Origin: Sipunculus nudus
Taxonomy: Eukaryota; Annelida; Sipuncula; Golfingiida; Sipunculidae
NCBI GenBank assembly: GCA_026874595.1
Contig: CM049311.1
Coordinates: forward strand, 67,212,453 to 67,276,452
Length of the DNA stretch: 64,000 bases
Reading direction: 5' to 3'
Made by a program: the position numbers and the translations under genes. How positions within the stretch are numbered: position 1 is the first letter of the stretch; each line of letters begins with the position of its first letter. This document shows positions 12,000-22,925 of the stretch, one piece after another. Under the pieces are notes generated by a model. It was not told the origin of the DNA. It saw only the letters and a list, made by a program, of their open reading frames with translations, and did not search any database.

Positions 12000-14744
12000 T
12001 TGTGTTGTCAGTGGCTGGAAGTTTCCCTTTGAGCAAGCAGATAGAGAACAGATTTATCAAGATGATAATATGCATGTGTAGGTCCAGTTATTTACTTGCT
12101 TCTTTTATAGCTCACAGAGGGAAACATCATTTGTCTATTTTTATTGGTAACAAGCTAGGTCATTTATGTGAAAATATTAAACTTTTGTACATACGATCGA
12201 ATGGAATGAATTGTCTTGCAAAGTTATGTTTCAGAAATCCGTAAAGAGAACCAGGCTAAAGGAAGCATTGTCCAGGACTTTGTGAATTTGAGATGGCATA
12301 ACTGACATTGCCAATTTTGATCAAAGTTTTGTTGATTATTTCATCACTCAGCCTACAGTTGAGTGATATGTTTTTTTTACATTGATTCACCAGCTGTTTT
12401 TCTTGATTGTGTTCATTGTTAACACTTTTTCCAATAATGTACTCTCTTCTTACGAAATAAATATTATATATAAAGATATATATATATATATAAAACGAAT
12501 TTGTTCCTTGCACATGATAGGTGTTGTTAGAACGTATGCAAAAAAGCTTACGGTTAGGGGTCAAGTAACAGCGTACCTATAGGCCATGAAGCTTTGTTAA
12601 AATTACGAAAATATGTGCATTCTCATCGGTCCTCGATGCAAGACGTTAATTCATTCAGACGCTGGAATGTCAGAGGGCCGAAATGGCGCTACACGAGCTC
12701 TGTCAGTAACAGTTTATATATTCATCAGTCATCCCAAGGATTTTATTACAATAGGAATTCCAACTCGGAGTCTAGCCGTGTCGAATGTTGCTGACGGGGG
12801 TAATAAAACTCGCTACTCAAAGGCACAGAGAGATGCCGCTGATAAGCCCGGTGCTAATTGATACAGCCCGAGAATCCCACCCCACCCCCCTTTCGGCGTG
12901 ACTCATTAATTCCCGGAGACCCAAAGCGTGAAAAAAACGCTGTCTTGTCAATTAAGTTAGTTTCTCCTAGAATTTATCTCCTCCAGTATCTAATGTAAAT
13001 ATTAGAACAATCCTAAGTTTTAAAAATATATTTTCATATTAACATCGTGTGGCAAGAGAACGTGTTTGAAGCCGTCGTAGCTAATGACGCCTTGGCTATA
13101 TCTGGGCAGCGGTTAACATGGGCGATAATACGAGAATAATGCGCGAGAATAACGCACCAGTGACCCAGCGGGCGGAGGCTCAGAGTTATCAATAACATTG
13201 AAATATATTAGCACATGAACTGCATGACATTTTGTTATCCACAGAATAGTATAAAACAAAGCTAATTATAAATACCTGTCAGAAGTGTGAAGACTTATGT
13301 GAACTAATATAATTCCAAAATCTTTCATGGAAAATAAAGTTTACACTTTCCAGTCGTCCGTCATGTATTACGGCAGGTAATGATGCAGAGTCACCGCATC
13401 TGTCTCATATCGCTCCAGTGATTCCTTAACACGAGACCTCTCTAAATATACCAGTTGTGCATAATTTTTAACAAGCAAACGATCTGCGCATTCATATTTC
13501 TTGTTTATGTTATTCCAGTGATTTACTGCTCAGTTACTGGAAATATCGCTCTCGGCCTGACGAGCTTCAGCGGTCTGGGTCAGTAACCTCCAACAGCCTC
13601 GCTATATCGAAGGTCGTGCCGCGGCTGCGCCTGACACCGCGGTACAAAAGGCGCAAAATAGGGTTAATGGGCATATCATGTCTTAATTGCAATTAGCGCA
13701 TGACTAACACGCGAGTCCTGGCAGAGCTTTTCAAAGTTGGAACTCCATTTGTCATAAATTCCTTGGTCATTCTAATAACATATGGATCAAGATAATACAA
13801 CCTTACTAATAATCATCCCCATACAGCTAAGTTAGATGGAGTTTCACAGTTACGGCTTTAGGTATAACACTCTGTATTTAAAATTATTGATCTATTATTA
13901 CATATTTATGAACCATTAGGCGAAGTACAATAACACCGGGCAAACTCTGTTGACTGCTCCTTCAAGTTGAACAAATATACACGGGCGGGATCGCATCTCC
14001 ACAGCGCGTATCAATCAGCCACTTTAGCCAGAGTTAGGCCTTTATTAATTTAAACAGACCAGGTATACTGCTCGGGGTCAGAACCCACCTAATCAGTACA
14101 TGACCGACTAAGAACGCGGAGCTTAATGGGATTTTAAAATTTTACCAACGCGCTATAAATCTGCCGATTCAGCACATTTCGTATAGAGGTGTGTTAGTCC
14201 TCACGTTAAAGGTATGATCTCCTCACTCGTTTATCATAGCCCATTCCACTACCCATTCCACTACCAAAGTGTCCACTCAAGTTGGGCATTAATTTCATTA
14301 TACTTTCTTCTACCTTTTTGTATAGTTTACTGGTCGAGTTTTCAATGGACTTAAATAAAATTACTAATACATATCAGTTATCCCGAGAGGTATCAACATT
14401 TGTCGCTTACTCGGATGAAGTCACCCTTGAGAAGCCGGTCTCACTTTGTTATTTACTGTTATCTTCAATATTAAGACATTGTCCCAACAGCGACGGTCAA
14501 CGGGTTTACGCATACATGTGAACAACGGCCTTGAAAACACAGTAACACCAAAAACTATTATGTTTTATATAGCATTGATTTAATAGCAATTTTTCCTTAC
14601 TGTTTCCTTCAGGTTTCTAGTTTCATGTCCCTATCTCTCGTCGTGACTTTTTTTATATTTGGTAAAACTCCTTGAACTTTTAATATATGTTAAATGTTCA
14701 ATCTATTATTGGCCACCCCGTGTTGGTGCCGACTATAAAAGAAC
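12000..14744. other. No recognised gene; possible regulatory CpG blocks
   Basis: Mostly AT-rich. A (TA)n patch lies at 12474-12492. More GC-rich blocks at about 13070-13190 and 13540-13690 hold CpGs and, near 13683, TTAATTGCAATTAG, a homeodomain-type palindrome. Nothing here has paired splice sites. Confidence 0.3.
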
Positions 14745-14767
14745 CGCTCTGTAAATCCCCTATTTTA

Positions 14768-14905
14768 ACAGGGTAACACATGATCTTGTGTTAAAGACGT
14801 ATAACACAAGCTAATGTTGTGTTAACACAAACTTGTATTAATTACAGATCATTGAGTGCATAACACAAGGCCTTGTGTTATTTAAACACAAGGCCTTGTG
14901 TTAAT
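14768..14905. repeat. Left ACACAAG/CTTGTGT palindrome cluster
   Basis: Contains repeated CTTGTGTTAA/TTAACACAAG words, including two copies of AACACAAGGCCTTGTGTT separated by about 5 bases (around 14861-14900), each a near-perfect hairpin. Confidence 0.85.
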
Positions 14906-15481
14906 TGGGTGGTCACAATGGACCCGTTCGGGCCTTTCCCCATTAATCCGTATCAATATTATAACACTGAAACAATTTCGTCAAGCGGTTAGTCAAAATC
15001 ACGATCGACTAAGTTGTTCGCCATTAGAGGCAGGAAAGATGAACTCGACTACTGGACGAGCGGAGATAGTCGAAAGGGCTAATTTGACCTCAGCCACTGA
15101 AGCGCGCCAACTTGTCTTGACTACTGCCCACTGTGCTGTCCAGCCACGCGATGTTTACTGTCACAGCCCTGCTTCAGAAAGGACAACAAATCTGTTTTGC
15201 CAGCTAAAATCAAGCCTTGTTCTTCTGAATTTGTGAGTATATTATATGTCATTGTAGATACCACTGCATGAGTTTAAAGGTTTTTCTTCTAAATGGTAAA
15301 AATGATCTAACTGAGCAACATTATTTTAGCCTTACGTGCCAATATCCTCTCAATATCGCTCAGATGGCACATAAAATGTATATAATGCACTAGACGTATA
15401 TTTTATACGTATAAAATTATTTCAATGTTCCCCGAAACCATCACTAAAACTTTGAATTATAATTAGCAGATTATTTTACAG

Positions 15482-15878
15482 ATGCCAGAGCTTGTGCCGT
15501 TCGATCTGCTGGTAACACAGCATCTTCTTGGTGAAAAAAATGACTCTATATTTAGAAGGTAAGTCATCAGGTATGATCGAAGACTATACTATTACTAGAT
15601 TTTTCTAATAACTATATATAGGCAAACATTAATGAGATTAACCTAGCATTTCTTCAAGTTGATTTCGAGGGGATATATGATCAACAGAAAAAAAATACAT
15701 TTGAATGATGATAGCCATATCAGTACATATTTATTTACAGACCAATTTTTTTCTCATTGTTATATACTGGATAATAAATATTGTTTTTTAAACGCCCTCT
15801 AAAAACATTTACACATAGTATATGTCACTGTGAATTATAATTCTCTAACTGATACTTCATTATACATACATATAAATA

Positions 15879-15970
<92 letters not shown>

Positions 15971-16381
15971 AATAACCATGAAAACAAAACATGTTAATAT
16001 AGAAATTCCCTTCCATTCGTTTATGGTTTCGGAGGAGGATGCAGAGGAGACTGAAGTGTGCATCAAGTATGAAGGTGATATTAACAAGGCTGGAAATGTC
16101 AGCATCATCATGGATGGGATGCAGGTTGCTGAGTGTGCAGACAGAAACATACAAACCATGAACTGTAAACAACATGGAACAAGGTATTTAATGATGTAAC
16201 TGACATTGTGAAATTTCACTTCGATCCATTCTGGGTGGACATTCATAACTATTTCTTATTTATAAATACATAATTTCTGGTGAAAAGCATGTTTATATAT
16301 TTATCCATTTTATGAGATCCATAATTTCTTTTATTTTCTTTGTACTGCAGATTTAATGGTTACCTAGACACTGATAAATAG
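15482..16381 (+). CDS. Three-exon gene, 106-residue protein of unknown function
   Basis: Exon 15482-15558 follows ATTATTTTACAG and begins with ATG (MPELVPFDLLVTQHLLGE...). Its donor is AGAAG/GTAAGT. Exon 15971-16183 follows TTATTATTCAG and ends ACAAG/GTATTT. Exon 16351-16378 plus stop (16379-16381) follows TTTGTACTGCAG and ends FNGYLDTDK. Both introns are phase 2 and the frame is kept across both, giving 106 residues. The middle part is acidic (VSEEDAEETEVCIKYEGD). It holds three Cys (VCIKYEG, AECADR, MNCKQHG) and no membrane segment. A possible upstream non-coding or longer first exon ends at 15232 with a strong GTGAGT donor in a compatible phase, although a stop (15098) blocks extension there. 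No family is recognised. The gene lies wholly inside the TIR element 14745-17180, with an (ATT)n tract in intron 1. Confidence 0.6.
15881..15967. repeat. (ATT)n microsatellite in intron
   Basis: About 85 bp of ATT triplets with one AATT slip, ending directly at the 3' splice site TATTATTCAG of the exon at 15971. Confidence 0.95.
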
Positions 16382-16741
16382 CAGCGTAATTTGCATTGGA
16401 CCAACAAGTAATACTTTCAATTACATTTTCATTTGCAAACAAATCCTAAAATACCTACCTGTAGCTGGTTTTCTTCCATGCTTAACTTTAAAAGTTACTA
16501 TTCAGCCACTGATTTTATTTTGTTCCCTGAACATATCAGCAACAGGACATATTGGCACATGCACTTGTAGACAATTACGTGACCTAACGCTTGTTTATAT
16601 ATCAAGTTCTGTAACATAAGTGTTGTACTTTATTCTTAATACAACAAACTCATTTGATAACAACATTTTTTTTTCTATTTTTTTATTCTGATGCACATGG
16701 TGTTTGGTTAATTGAGTCCTATATTAAAGTAAACCTTTTGT

Positions 16742-17170
16742 CAAAACAACACAAGTTACTTGTGTTAAATATAATACAAGAATATGTACGAATAACAAAA
16801 TATCTTGTGTTTATTTAACACAAAAATCTGTAACATCTAACACAAATTTGTTTTACCTTTAACAATAGTCTATTGTGTTAATTTAATACAAGATTGTTTT
16901 ACATTGTAACACAACTAGATTGTGTTATTACAACACAAGATTGTGATACCTTTAACACAAGTATCTTGTGTTAAATTAGTATCTTGTGTTTAATTAACAC
17001 AAGAACATGTTACATTTAACACAAGAGACGTGTTATATTTAACCCAATCTAATGTAAAACTGGGTTTGACACAAGTTCTTGTGTTGTTTTAACACAATGA
17101 TGCCGTTCATATAAGACACAAGCACTTGCGTTCGAGGAACACAAGTTTGTGTTATTTTTAACACAAGGGG
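16742..17170. repeat. Right ACACAAG/CTTGTGT palindrome cluster
   Basis: About 430 bp in which AACACAAG or CTTGTGTT occurs every 15-30 bp in alternating orientation, mirroring the left cluster. Spacing is irregular, so it is a motif cluster, not a strict tandem repeat. Confidence 0.85.
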
Positions 17171-17180
17171 ATTTAGAGTG

Positions 17181-18300
17181 CGGATGTGGGTAGATCTCAT
17201 TAGTTTCACTTAATTAAAGGATCAGGAATGTTCACTTTCTACTTTGATTAAATGAATAATTTACTTTCAAGATCACCCGATGTGTACTTTCTTTCTTTAG
17301 TTTCAGAACTGTGCTTAATGTATTAAAGACCGATATATTTAATCATGATAACGAATAAATGAGAGAACGGATGAACAAACGAAGAGTGAACGAATGAATA
17401 AATGAATGAATAAACGAACGAAGGCATGAACGAAAAAACGGACAAGTAAAAGGAAGGGACAACAACAACAAAAGAGATGGAACGAATAGCTGTAAGAATG
17501 AAGACATGCAAGAGCGGGTGGACGAACGGGCGAATGAAGGAAGGAACGGGCCAATGAATGAATGAACGAACTAGAAATCTGCATGCTTAGGAAAGCAAGC
17601 CTTCGCCATGTGTGCGTGTGCGTTGGAGAGGCCCATATTGTGGGATGCCCCCTAAACAGTGTTTGCATTCACTTCTTTGACCCATATTTCCAGGTTCATT
17701 CGTGCATAAGTGACAGTACATTTGTTAATATTCTCTGATGTGGTTCCTGTAACCGGATCGTGTGCCGGGATTCACGCCAAAATCTAATCGATTCTCCATT
17801 ATTCCATTCCCAGAATGTCCTGAAAATTTTGGAGATTTCTTTTATGATTGGGCGAATTATGATGTGAGCAAACACACAAACAGACACAAACATGAACGGG
17901 GGATGAACGAACACCCTCCCTAGTGAGGCAATGAATGAATGAACGACGGAAGGTACGAACGAAAAGACTATCGAACGAACTTAAGGGATTTATTGTTCCT
18001 AACCAAATAACTGCCATGACCCTTTAACTTTTATTGGCAAATCTTATACACGCAAATGCATATTCAGCAATGTTGTGTAAACACAAAATGTATATAGCCA
18101 TATTTTTCAGTTTTTAAGCCCCAAACATTTTCTCGGTATGAGTCTGGTTCACTGAAACACTGTATGTTCAGTGACATCGTTAAAATGCTAATAAATAATT
18201 TAAGCCACGTAGATAATACCCCTGACATGTAATTCCGTTAAGCCCTGGGAATTCAAATTGTAATTGTAACTCACGCTGCCTCCGCAAGGCTTACATTTTT
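17181..18300. repeat. Degenerate (GAAN)n low-complexity region
   Basis: GAAC/GAAT tetranucleotide repeats dominate 17350-17575 and reappear at 17925-17985. The minus-strand Phe/Ser/His-rich frames are their translations. The remainder is unique with no exon recognised. Confidence 0.7.
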
Positions 18301-18366
18301 ATGTGGGCTTCCCTTCAATAAATGTCTTCGTTTATAACTAGAGGACATGAAAGAAAATGCACATAC

Positions 18367-18551
18367 CTTCGCCCTAACTTTAAAAAGTTCATCTGGGAAC
18401 CGAATTCCAGACCGTATACAAGTTGACCTGGGTACACATCAGGAATTTCATAATTTTCTGTACTTGGATCAATGTACCATGTAATCATCCGTTTAAAGCC
18501 TTTGTAATGATCATGGTAGAAAATAGACTCGGGTGAAGACAAACCTCTTGG
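18367..18551 (-). CDS. Internal coding exon, unknown protein
   Basis: The minus-strand acceptor is textbook: a long T-rich tract ending TTTTTGCTTCGTCAG. The exon is 185 bp, open in one frame, and ends GGGCGAAG before the donor GTATGTGC. It encodes 61 residues plus two bases, starting PRGLSSPESIFYHDHYKGF, with ITWYIDPSTENYEIPD and YPGQLVYGLEFGSQ further on. The composition is rich in aromatic residues, Gly and Pro, as in a folded extracellular or enzymatic domain. I do not recognise the family. Neighbouring exons were not found, so the introns are long or the partners are outside the recognisable part. If read without splicing the frame extends to 18315-18620. Confidence 0.6.
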
Positions 18552-18917
18552 CTGACGAAGCAAAAAGAAACAAAAATTATGTAAAATAAACTTCCTTGCT
18601 GAAGATAAATATGTAAGCATATAAATCTTTTATGAATATTTATATTTAAAAGTGTACGTATGTATACGTAACTTAATGTCTGAATGCAGAAACTGACACC
18701 TTCATCACAGTCATTAAACTTCGGTTAATACTCAATAAAAGTTTCGGTGTCGAAAACCTGGGAAGTAAGAGAGAAATCAATACGCATCGGTATTTCAATA
18801 AAATAATTGTCATTAAGCGACATGTTGTTGGATGACGATATTGTATACTGTGCAGCTTTTACATCCGCTAACATAACAGCCACCTATATGACACGTTTAT
18901 TTATTTATATACATTCG

Positions 18918-19075
18918 AATCTGTCTAATAAGACCTGTCTTTTTAGGCCTCCCTTGAGTAAACCTAACGCATATACAATGGCCTGACCTGTCTAATAAGA
19001 CCATCTTTTACTAAACAGAACTATTGGCGAGTCCCATGGATGGTCGTATTACACAGGTTGCACTGTATGTAGTGA
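18918..19075. repeat. Fragment with CTGTCTAATAAGACC modules
   Basis: CTGTCTAATAAGACC occurs twice on the plus strand (about 18931 and 18990). An inverted relative (GGTCGTATTACACAGGTTG) closes the segment near 19060. This looks like the subterminal region of a dispersed molluscan inverted-repeat element. Confidence 0.45.
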
Positions 19076-19230
19076 AATCATATGGATGTTGTGCATCTTT
19101 GGGGAATACAGTTGGAAGAAAACACCTCCAGTGGAGTAAAGAGTAAATAGGATAAAATTATTGTGACGGAGCAAGAAAAGGGATTAATTAATGTATGATG
19201 ATAAGAGACGGGAAATGAAAATTATTTCAT

Positions 19231-19247
19231 CATTATTATTATAATCA

Positions 19248-19287
<40 letters not shown>
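19231..19287. repeat. (ATT)n microsatellite
   Basis: About 55 bp of ATT repeats. Confidence 0.9.
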
Positions 19288-19289
<2 letters not shown>

Positions 19290-19299
19290 TGTTCGTTAA

Positions 19300-19991
19300 A
19301 CATTTCCCAGCATGCTTTAATATAAATTTAGTAGATAATAATGGACTATAATGAAAATATTTCAATGAAGTTCACACAGGAATATTGGTGTATGAGATGT
19401 TGAACAAAATCAAAATGCATGTCATGCTAAACTTTAACCAAAAGTTCCCTTCTACTGATTGTGTTACTTTTGGCGCATACAGATTAAGTGACTTTGCCTT
19501 GTAAGTGGGTAACCAAGACTCGAACACAGGATGGAGCTTCCTTTATATTCTCGTAATTTCTTTATGTTTTGAGTCTCTTGATACGGTCGTCAGTGATATA
19601 GAGTTGTCATTAGTCTTGGCAGAAGTGGTCCCGATGGAGCGATCAAGAAAATGGGCGTTTTCTCTTGATCAGCACCAAGTCAGGGAAAAAATAAAGCTGG
19701 GACATAAACGAACCTGCGTAGACAAGGAATGGGAAAACGGCCCGTTGTAAAATGAGGGTACCCTACACCCAGACCAGTATCAGGATCATGTTTTTCAGAC
19801 CTTGCACGAATGTTCATAACCGATGGTCGCTCCCTGGAATACGGGATTAGCTGAGGCTCATGAAGAGACGCATCGTAACAGGAGAATTCTCCAAAATAAA
19901 TATAACTTTAAACTAAGTTCTTAATTTTATTTATGGAAGACATTTAAACAGCACACCCACTTGTATATTATTGTATATGATGATGATGATG

Positions 19992-20042
<51 letters not shown>

Positions 20043-21016
20043 TATGTATATATGAGGTTTTCAAAACTAGATACCGCTCAGTACATGCAGTCAGTAACAA
20101 CAGGTATTACAATAAGTCTAAGGCGATACACTATACGTATTATCGATAGAAATTGCCATCTGGCTCTCATTGCTCTGGGTGAAATTATAGGACCAAAACA
20201 AACATAGTTAAAAGTGAAAAGTATTTAATTTTAGACAATCTTTGAGAAATAAATTTGTGTGTAAGAGTTAAATATTTGCATGGGACTGCTGTATTAACAC
20301 AATACATACAAAAGGAAATATAAGATATTTTTACGCAGCCTATTTCAGATAACATACGATGATATTATGCCTGTAACCTATTCCACGTTATGTCCGTGTC
20401 CAATAACTGTGAAACTGGATGCAGTTCTGCTTATGCTCAATTCCTTGCAGTACGCATGGTACCTGAAGGCATTCGAATCGTTGTTCCGTTTATAATACCA
20501 ACATTTTGAAATACTTCAGTATTCGCGGAGCATGCGAAAATCATAATTTATTACTTTTGGCCGTGAGGCACTCTATTACAGAAGGAACCCGAGGTTTTGA
20601 GGGGCGAGTATATTGAAGTGGAAACCAGCGACCTGGAATGGCCGTGAGATGGAAGGGCGACTTACACGGGCATCGTGTTAATACACACCGAGACATCCAA
20701 TAATTGACGCCGAGACCAGAATGATAATACTTAAACACGGATAGACGTATAGGGTCAGGTGTAACCTACACCAGGTTCAAAGGTACACTTTATTACTGGT
20801 TTTCGTGGTTAGCGCTGTGTGGGAAGCATTATAGTGTGTCAGTTTAAGGTGGCTCCGAAGTTCACCAGGGTTTCTTTGTGTTGTCCTTATGTAGAGCAAA
20901 AACATAAAAAAAAACGCAAAGAACGGATAATTCAGGCTGCTCCCTACAACGGTAGACCCGCCTCCTGTAAACCAGGGCTATACCGCGGAACATGTGAGTT
21001 CAAGTACCAGAGGCAG
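19300..21016. other. No recognised gene; TA/GAT microsatellite at 19976-20050
   Basis: An 81-codon plus frame at 19505-19750 and a 65-codon minus frame at 20541-20738 have mixed composition but no splice or start support. The (GAT)n(TA)n tract at 19976-20050 is clear. Confidence 0.3.

Positions 21017-21062
<46 letters not shown>
21017..21062. repeat. (AT)n microsatellite
   Basis: Pure alternating AT. Confidence 0.95.
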
Positions 21063-21064
<2 letters not shown>

Positions 21065-21164
21065 AACTAGTTTTAAAAGTATTAAAAAAATGACTCATGG
21101 GTCATGACACTCAGCTAACCAGCATAACATTTTAGCACAATAACATTAATTTCATTATACTAGG

Positions 21165-21370
21165 TTGTTCAAGAGAAAAATAAAAATAAGGTCAAGGTCA
21201 CCAGTTTCCAAAATCGTCTATCAAGTGTGGGGACAAAATAGAAGTCCCTCAGATCCTAAAAATGGTCTAAAATTCGGCAAAATTGACCCTGTAGATCAAA
21301 GGCAAGTTCACAAAACTATTAGAACTCTTCTAAGAACTAGGCAGAAACAACTGATATGTCCAATTTAAAG
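21165..21370 (-). repeat. Old repeat with AGGTCAAGGTCA core
   Basis: Contains AGGTCAAGGTCACCAGTTT, the complement of the TGACCTTGACCTT core seen in diverged arrays at 34130-34620 and 57300-57350. Low identity suggests an old copy. Confidence 0.4.
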
Positions 21371-21899
21371 GAAAAATATGCAGTGCTTCAAACGTTATAC
21401 AGGTCATAATAGTCCTAAAACTACGCAGGTTGACAAAGGCTTCACAAAAATCACAGATGATGGGACTGAATACAAATTGTTTTCTCCGGAGGGGATAAGG
21501 GGGACATAATAAACACATAGGGTTCAGGACATAAGACATTAGAAACCAGAGCTGAGAAAAAGACTGTCATTTGGTAGTCTGAAAATATAAAAAAAGGAAC
21601 GAAAACAAAATAAAAATACAGGTGGAAACCCAAGAGTTCGGGAAGTGATAAAACTATAGTCCGTTCCAACACGCCTGTCCACCTGTTTTTTCATGATTAT
21701 TTTTTTTTTTTTTTGGATAATAAATGAACGTCCAAACTTTTTGATCTTAGGGCAGAAAGGGGAAAAGCGTAATTAACTATTATGGAAATAATAGCGTACC
21801 TTATGTCATTTTCCTGTAAACAATTTAAAAGCATTTTATGAGTAACAAGTCTCTTCTGTAGCGACATCGTGCCACTAATCTGTGAACGGGGCATATCAG

Positions 21900-22215
21900 G
21901 GATAAGTGATGACGTCATAATAGACGTGACGAACTAAAGAGGCGCCCATATTCATGGGACCAATAATCAAGAGCTGCCGACCCCTGTTTACAGCGAGACT
22001 TGTATTCTCCGTGTGCACGCGCTTCACTGTTACGTCACATTACTTTATATCCATATCCAAGGAGGATAAACAATGGCCACTTATTAGGGACGCCACAGAG
22101 AGCTTAGATGACGAGAGGGTTCACTTCGCGTTTTCTCATTGGTCGCCATTTGGCGTCACGGACGCTAGCGCCACCACGCGGTTGGGGGGGTTGCGGCTGA
22201 TTCTTTGTACATAAT
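21900..22215 (+). promoter_or_regulatory. CpG-rich, TATA-less promoter-like region
   Basis: Contains TGACGTCA (about 21910), GACGTGACG, CACGCGCTTC, an inverted CCAAT box (ATTGG, about 22138-22142), a YY1-like CGCCATTTGGCG and CCACGCGG. It ends about 30 bp before the ATG of the exon at 22220 in good context (CACCATGG). The layout fits a housekeeping-type promoter carried by the left arm of the inverted-repeat element. Confidence 0.45.
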
Positions 22216-22219
22216 CACC

Positions 22220-22607
22220 ATGGCTGCTGCTGCAACAAACCGCAGTGGGTCAGGTAAGATAGTGCTGACAAAATGATATAGCCCTAAAATTACAGTACTT
22301 TACCGATAAATAAGTAGTGGCAGAATCAAGTGTCCATGTATCATATGTATGGACTACCAAATAAGCCGGAGTCCCGTGGGAGTACAGTCTACAGATGTAT
22401 ACTATAGTATTATAATACTATCTTCAGAAGTTCAGTTGCAATCCTGTCTTCCACAGTTCCAGTTTCAGATATTTTTAATTTTATATGTTTCCTATATAAA
22501 TATTATATTTCAATAAATATTATGTTTATTGATGAATTCTTTGTGTTTTTATATTCAGAACGGATAAATTGTGACAGAACAAGTTTTTTTACCCATAAAT
22601 GTGACAT
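22220..22607 (+). pseudogene. Spliced gene start inside the 4.1-kb element, probably decayed
   Basis: Exon 22220-22253 starts in a strong context (CACCATGG), reads MAAAATNRSGS and ends TCAG/GTAAGA, phase 1. A T-rich acceptor (TTTTTATATTCAG) opens a second exon at 22559 that continues in phase as ERINCDRTSFFTHKCD, with a possible donor AT/GTGAGA at 22607. A third candidate follows AATCAAACAG at 23032 (KSIRIKNLDPVNLHGSER), then hits stops. Further on in the same frame, PNLTVCLDDKEDQDI and PFHGPQLWIVCRAG look coding but lie after two in-frame stops. The start looks genuine, while the downstream part is broken. No family is recognised. Confidence 0.4.
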
Positions 22608-22679
22608 GTGAGAGCCTATATTATAATTATAAAGATTAAAGTATAACTTGAACTATAATTATTAAAAGGAGACTGATAT

Positions 22680-22696
22680 ATCATGAAGTTATATTC

Positions 22697-22757
<61 letters not shown>

Positions 22758-22774
22758 TGAAGTTATATTTCAAC

Positions 22775-22805
<31 letters not shown>

Positions 22806-22872
22806 TGAAGTTATATCTCAACTATCTATCTATATATATATATATATATATCTCATGAAGTTATATTTCAAC

Positions 22873-22922
<50 letters not shown>

Positions 22923-22925
22923 ATA
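22680..22925. repeat. AT-rich tandem repeat with ATGAAGTTATAT units
   Basis: Four copies of ATCATGAAGTTATAT(T/C)(T/C)CAACTAT (first copy ends differently) are separated by (AT)n runs of variable length. Confidence 0.85.

Larger units (their letters stand above)
14745..17180 (+). mobile_element. TIR element with ACACAAG-rich ends and internal spliced gene
   Basis: The left end reads CGCTCTGTAAATCCCC (14745-14760). The right end, read inward, is CACTCTAAATCCCC (17167-17180), so the termini are imperfect inverted repeats. Just inside both, ACACAAG and its complement CTTGTGT recur many times (about 14768-14905 and 16742-17170), often as head-to-head palindromes such as TAACACAAGGCCTTGTGTTA. Between them lies a gene with three well-formed coding exons (15482-16381). 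No clear target duplication was found, and no known transposase is recognisable. It may be a non-autonomous element that captured a gene, an element with an unfamiliar protein, or a gene caught between two repeat clusters. Confidence 0.6.

Noticed and set aside
11850-12075. Gly- and Pro-rich frames around the GGGGCGGATCC element
   Set aside because: They derive from poly-G/C runs in a non-coding short element present in five copies.
17323-17668. Phe/Ser/His-rich frames resembling membrane protein
   Set aside because: They are the complement of a (GAAN)n tetranucleotide repeat.
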